Shown here piece by piece: positions 6,516-9,515 of a stretch of 9,515 nt of DNA. A program made the translations under genes and the position numbers. The stretch spans positions 1 through 9,515 of the forward strand of contig CAAEDE010000018.1 in assembly GCA_900754525.1 (NCBI GenBank), given 5' to 3'. This DNA comes from an uncultured Collinsella sp. (GTDB lineage: Bacteria; Actinomycetota; Coriobacteriia; Coriobacteriales; Coriobacteriaceae). The notes beneath the pieces were generated by a model, which saw only the letters and a program-made list of their open reading frames with translations, searched no databases and was not told the origin of the DNA. Every line of letters begins with the position of its first letter. Position 1 is the stretch's first letter.

Positions 6516-6809
6516 CTAACCCAACAGCGACTGGGCGAGTGCCAGCACGTTGGCGGCGTTGCCCATGCCGTAGTCCTGTGCGGGGATGACCGCGGTCGGC
6601 TTACCGCTCCCCTGCTTGACGGTGTTGAGCTGGTAGGACACCTGCGGCCCCAAGAGCAGCACGTCATAATTGGCGCACGTCTCCTGATACTCGCCGATAC
6701 CCACCGCATCGATATCGAGCTCGATGCCGTTTTGCTCCGCATATTTCTCGAGTTTCTTCATCAGAATGCTTGTAGACAGACCAGCTGCGCAAACAAGAAG
6801 GATCTTCAT
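6516..6809 (-). CDS. PTS lactose/cellobiose-family EIIB
   Basis: This 97-aa cytoplasmic phosphocarrier takes phosphate from the EIIA histidine and passes it to the sugar bound by EIIC. The N-terminus MKILLVCAAGLSTS carries the phosphorylated Cys7 and its P-loop (CxxGxST), and LLGPQVSYQ further on is typical of the cellobiose EIIB family. I chose ATG 6809 because AAGGGA lies 7 nt before it and the protein then starts directly with the first beta strand. A start six codons upstream at 6827 lacks a ribosome site and would add a charged MRRESL extension. The stop codon is 9 nt before EIIC, so the two are translated in close succession. The order of EIIA, EIIB and EIIC differs from Bacillus licBCA. 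Confidence 0.94.
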   Translation of the reverse strand: MKILLVCAAGLSTSILMKKLEKYAEQNGIELDIDAVGIGEYQETCANYDVLLLGPQVSYQLNTVKQGSGKPTAVIPAQDYGMGNAANVLALAQSLLG

Positions 6810-6855
6810 AAGGGATTCCCTTCGCATTGATTGGTTGGATAGTCACCGCACGCCG

Positions 6856-7182
6856 CTAGGCGTTCTTGGTTGCAGTGCACTCATACAGGCAGATCAGCTC
6901 CTGCACGAGCTCCTGAGCAAGCATGGAGCACATGAGGTGGTCCTGAGCATGGACCAGCAACACATCCACCGACAGATGCTCGCCCGCTGCCTCAGTCGAA
7001 AGCAGCTGCGTTTGGATGTGGTGAGCCTTGATTCCCGCATCCTTTGACCGCTTCATGAGTTTGGCGGCGGCGTCAAAATCCCCCGCTTTTGCCTTTTCAA
7101 GGGCTTCGAAGGCAAGGCTGCGTGCCTCTCCCGCTGCAGCGACCAGCTGAAACGAAACCATCTCGGTTCCCTGATCGTCCAT
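6856..7182 (-). CDS. PTS lactose/cellobiose-family EIIA
   Basis: This 108-aa cytoplasmic, all-helical phosphocarrier forms trimers in this family. It receives phosphate from HPr and hands it to EIIB. The motif LLVHAQDHLM (75-84) contains the phosphorylated His78 and Asp81. Both positions are numbered exactly as in the characterised lactose EIIA proteins, where the three Asp81 residues coordinate a metal ion. The start at 7182 follows GAGGAGACCGTT. The gene is the first structural gene after the regulator, 119 bp downstream of it and 46 bp before EIIB. HPr and enzyme I are not in the window and must be supplied from elsewhere in the genome. Confidence 0.95.
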   Translation of the reverse strand: MDDQGTEMVSFQLVAAAGEARSLAFEALEKAKAGDFDAAAKLMKRSKDAGIKAHHIQTQLLSTEAAGEHLSVDVLLVHAQDHLMCSMLAQELVQELICLYECTATKNA

Positions 7183-7301
7183 AACGGTCTCCTCTCCCGT
7201 GATGTTTGGTTTGTACTTGAATATTCGAAACGCCTATCTCCCGCCCGCAATCCTCGAGGTTTATTGCAGGTAGACAGACAGGGTTATCGACAAAAGAAGT
7301 C
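7183..7301 (-). promoter_or_regulatory. Gap between regulator and PTS genes with candidate operator dyad
   Basis: CCCGCAAT (7244-7251) and ATTGCAGG (7263-7270) are inverted arms with one G-T pair, around an 11-nt spacer that contains the palindrome CCTCGAGG (7252-7259). Centred about 75 bp before the EIIA start, it could be the DNA site of the regulator or an RNA leader structure. TATTCA (minus strand, 7223-7218) is a possible -10 with no -35 match, as expected of an activator-dependent promoter. GAATATTC (7219-7226) is a second small palindrome. I see no terminator, so read-through from the regulator gene is also possible. Confidence 0.35.
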
Positions 7302-9197
7302 TTAAGCCGTATGCGCTTGCACAAGCGCCATCAGCTCATGCCAGGACCGGCGCTCGCGTAGGCGCTCGACCCCCTGGCGGTCCATAAAGATCTCGGCGAG
7401 CAGTGAGCTCAAGATCCGCGCCTCATCGCCGCCCGACCGGGCAAACGACACCATAAAGACGATATCGACCTCATGGCCGTATTCGTCCCAAAGAATGGGA
7501 TGTTCGAGCAGGCCCACGGTAACAAAGGCCTCGGCGCTCAAGGGATGCATCCCATGGGGCATGGCTACCCCATTGCCAAACGAGGTGGCACTCGCGCTCT
7601 CGCGCTCGGCGACCTCTTGGGCAAACTGGGCATCGACACGGCCGCTCTCGACGGCGCGCTCGGAGAGATATCGGAGAACGGCCTGCTTCGACGGCGCCTC
7701 AACGCGGTTGAAGAACAGGGCACGGCTAAAGAAAGAGCTTACGGAGTCCGATTGCGCAGTGTCGTCGCTCAGCACCTTGCGGATAGCGTTGACATCGCTC
7801 GTCTCCAAGAAGAAATCGGCCTCGCGGACGGGCACGGGCAACTTGACGTTGAGCGGCACCGTTGTGAACACGTAGTCGATGTGCGAAAAATCGAACGTTC
7901 CCACGCGGGCGACGTCGCATGTCTCAATCGAATCGATATACATGCCAAACTGCTTGCGGTACTGGTGCTCGAGCATACGGGCGCTTCCCGCTCCCGAGGC
8001 GCACACGATCAGGATGCGCTTGCGACGCGGCTGGTCGGCTTGCTGCTCGAGGGCCAGGGCAAATGCCATGGCGATGTAGCCGAGCTCTTCATCAGAGGGC
8101 TGGCTGCCAAAATGACGCTCGAGTACCTGCGAGGTGCCAGCTGCCATCGAATAGGCCAACGGAAACCTCGTCTTGATATCGGGCAGCATGGGGTTATCCA
8201 TATGCATGTGATATTCAAGGCGATAGCCCAGAGGGCCGATATGCCGAGCAAGGTTCATGCGAAGTTCAAGATCGCCGCTAAAGTCAAACCTAAACTCATC
8301 GTTGACCGCACGTACCATCTCGGAAGCAATCTCCCACATCTCGTCCGAGATAACGGCAGAGCCCTTCTCGGGCACGCCCGTGCCCCTGCCGAGCAAATGG
8401 ATTGCGATAAAGGCAACCTCTTCTCGGGGCATGCTCACGCCCAGGGCATCCTTGATGTTTGCGGCAATCTGGAAAGCCGCGGCGTATTCGCGCGTTCCCT
8501 CCAGTTTTTGAACGTCCGATTCTGCAGCTGGGACATAGCAGCCCTGCTCGATGCGGCCAAGAGCAATGTAAAGATGCATGATGAGATTGCGGGATGCCAG
8601 CGAGCTCACCGTGACGGGCGAGGCCGTCAGGGCATCGTCCACACATGCGGCGATGGCCCGCAGGCGCTCGGCGAGCTTTGCATCGTCGGTGTCGGGCAAC
8701 ACGGGCCTCACCAGCGAGGCCAGGCACAGGCGCCGTTGTGACTCCCCGCCCGCAACGCGGATTCCGTAGCGTGGGCGCTTTTCGAGCGTTAAGTCAAATT
8801 GGGCGAGTTTCTGCTCTACCAGACGCATGTCATTGGACAGAGTTCGCGCCGAAACGTAGAGTAAATCCGCATACTCCTCAATCGTCACCCACTGGGACCG
8901 CATGAGGAGGTCGTTAAGAAGGAAGGACACACGGCCGTCGCGCGTATCAGGAATGCCCGGATGGGCCAGAGCCGCACCGTCTAGCAAGCGAGCAAGCTCA
9001 TCTGCACGTGCAACATCGATACGATACTGCCCCTTGCTGCCAACGATGCGTGCAACCCCTGCAAGGTTGTCGTTTGCGCGATGGATATAGTTTCTCACGG
9101 CGCGCTCGCTTACCTCGAGACGCTTGGCAAGTACCGCGACAGCGACAGGCTGAGCGTCCTCGATCATATTTACAAGCTGCTTGACGCGAGCATCCAT
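7302..9197 (-). CDS. LicR/ManR-type PRD transcriptional activator with PTS EIIB and EIIA domains
   Basis: This 631-aa cytoplasmic regulator should control the downstream PTS and GH1 genes by binding DNA according to its phosphorylation. An HTH_11-type domain lies at about 1-60 and a second, Mga-like HTH at 85-150. PRD1 spans about 175-275 with His208 and His267. PRD2 spans about 285-385 with His319. The EIIB-like domain (393-480) has Cys399 in IVCASGAGS. The EIIA-like domain of the fructose/mannitol type (490-630) has His548 in AMPHG. In relatives, HPr phosphorylation of PRDs activates, and EIIB or EIIA phosphorylation reports transport. The two PRD1 histidines are 59 residues apart, but 59 residues after His319 stands Ala378, so one PRD2 site is missing. 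The start at 9197 has AAGGAGG upstream. Its position at the head of the operon on the same strand fits a local activator. Confidence 0.93.
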   Translation of the reverse strand: MDARVKQLVNMIEDAQPVAVAVLAKRLEVSERAVRNYIHRANDNLAGVARIVGSKGQYRIDVARADELARLLDGAALAHPGIPDTRDGRVSFLLNDLLMRSQWVTIEEYADLLYVSARTLSNDMRLVEQKLAQFDLTLEKRPRYGIRVAGGESQRRLCLASLVRPVLPDTDDAKLAERLRAIAACVDDALTASPVTVSSLASRNLIMHLYIALGRIEQGCYVPAAESDVQKLEGTREYAAAFQIAANIKDALGVSMPREEVAFIAIHLLGRGTGVPEKGSAVISDEMWEIASEMVRAVNDEFRFDFSGDLELRMNLARHIGPLGYRLEYHMHMDNPMLPDIKTRFPLAYSMAAGTSQVLERHFGSQPSDEELGYIAMAFALALEQQADQPRRKRILIVCASGAGSARMLEHQYRKQFGMYIDSIETCDVARVGTFDFSHIDYVFTTVPLNVKLPVPVREADFFLETSDVNAIRKVLSDDTAQSDSVSSFFSRALFFNRVEAPSKQAVLRYLSERAVESGRVDAQFAQEVAERESASATSFGNGVAMPHGMHPLSAEAFVTVGLLEHPILWDEYGHEVDIVFMVSFARSGGDEARILSSLLAEIFMDRQGVERLRERRSWHELMALVQAHTA

Positions 9198-9515
9198 GTC
9201 CTCCTCCTTTCCCTGCGTCTAGTCTAACGCGGTAAAGAATGACACTCCACGTCGCGCTCGTTCCGCCAACTCGGAACAGGTTGCGGGGAGTCCAGCTGAG
9301 CTATGGAGAGCCTGGGGAGAGGGCCCGAAGGCAATGCGTCGGTGTGGGATGCGCCTTCCCAGCCATTGGGCAGTCATTGGGGACAGACTTAAATGAGTAG
9401 TCGTTGTGAACGTTCTTGTTTGACTAGTCGTTTAAGAACGTCCATTACAGTCGAAATTGTCAGCCCGGGACCGTCTCGGGCTACGATTGAGGCGCGCCCA
9501 GAACGGGCCGCCGAC
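9198..9515. other. Intergenic region upstream of the regulator
   Basis: No gene is seen in these 318 bases. The first 100 should hold the regulator promoter; TAGACT (minus strand, near 9220) is a weak -10 candidate without a clear -35. GTTCCG/CGGAAC (9260-9277) forms a small hairpin. The dispersed repeats occupy about 9346-9443. AGCCCG/CGGGCT (9462-9482) is another short hairpin with no T-run. The neighbouring gene beyond 9515 is unknown. Confidence 0.5.
9346..9443 (+). repeat. Dispersed repeat, copy C, with internal duplication
   Basis: The block begins with GGGATGCGCCTTCC (9346-9359), a variant of the 62-bp array core. It continues with a 35-base segment (9364-9398) matching 3243-3277 at 33 positions. 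The segment GAGTAGTCGTTGTGAACGTTC (9395-9415) is repeated 27 bases later in diverged form (9422-9442), ending in the TTTAAGAACGTCC half that also closes the palindrome at 3556-3609. Both repeat types thus occur together at two loci about 6 kb apart. Confidence 0.75.

Noticed and set aside
6810..6822. AAGGGATTCCCTT inverted repeat over the EIIB ribosome site
   Set aside because: Only one base separates the arms, so it cannot fold as a hairpin, and it is short enough to be chance.
5631..6830. Plus-strand open frame (399 codons) opposite the EIIC and EIIB genes
   Set aside because: It overlaps well-recognised PTS genes, is extremely rich in charged residues, and has no ribosome site or domain.
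7473..8741. Plus-strand open frame (422 codons) opposite the regulator
   Set aside because: The minus-strand frame has a complete LicR-type domain series; this frame has none.

Overview
The window looks like a chromosomal segment from a GC-rich gut actinobacterium of the Coriobacteriia, most likely Collinsella or a close relative. This is inferred from the base composition, the strong AGGAGG-type ribosome sites, the complete lactose/cellobiose-type PTS and the abundant short intergenic repeats. No rRNA, tRNA, CRISPR array, integrase or transposase gene is present.

Left part (1-1884, minus strand): an APC-superfamily permease gene is followed, 131 bp downstream, by the first 100 codons of an amidohydrolase that runs off the window. 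Two stem-loops lie between them. Middle left (1885-3241): a divergent intergenic region precedes a plus-strand gene for a membrane-anchored C39-like cysteine peptidase with a long, polar, low-complexity N-terminus. Positions 3242-3650 hold no convincing gene. They carry several short repeat elements: a 54-nt near-palindrome, a 19-bp stem-loop and a degenerate 62-bp tandem array.

Right part (3651-9197, minus strand) is a carbohydrate operon in the transcription order regulator, PTS EIIA, EIIB, EIIC, GH1 6-phospho-beta-glucosidase, rho-independent terminator. The regulator is a 631-aa LicR/ManR-type protein (two HTH, two PRD, EIIB-like and EIIA-like domains). EIIA, EIIB and EIIC should import and phosphorylate a beta-glucoside such as cellobiose, and the GH1 enzyme should split the 6-phospho-disaccharide in the cytoplasm. 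The regulator should switch the operon on according to PTS phosphorylation. Its second PRD lacks the second conserved histidine (Ala378), the most specific functional oddity in the window. A dyad in the 119-bp gap before EIIA is a candidate regulatory element.

Far right (9198-9515): an intergenic stretch repeats the elements of the 3242-3610 region, including one with an internal duplication. I see no clear sign of a wholly new multi-gene system. The best leads are the dispersed repeat family, the altered PRD2 and the unusual C39 protein.
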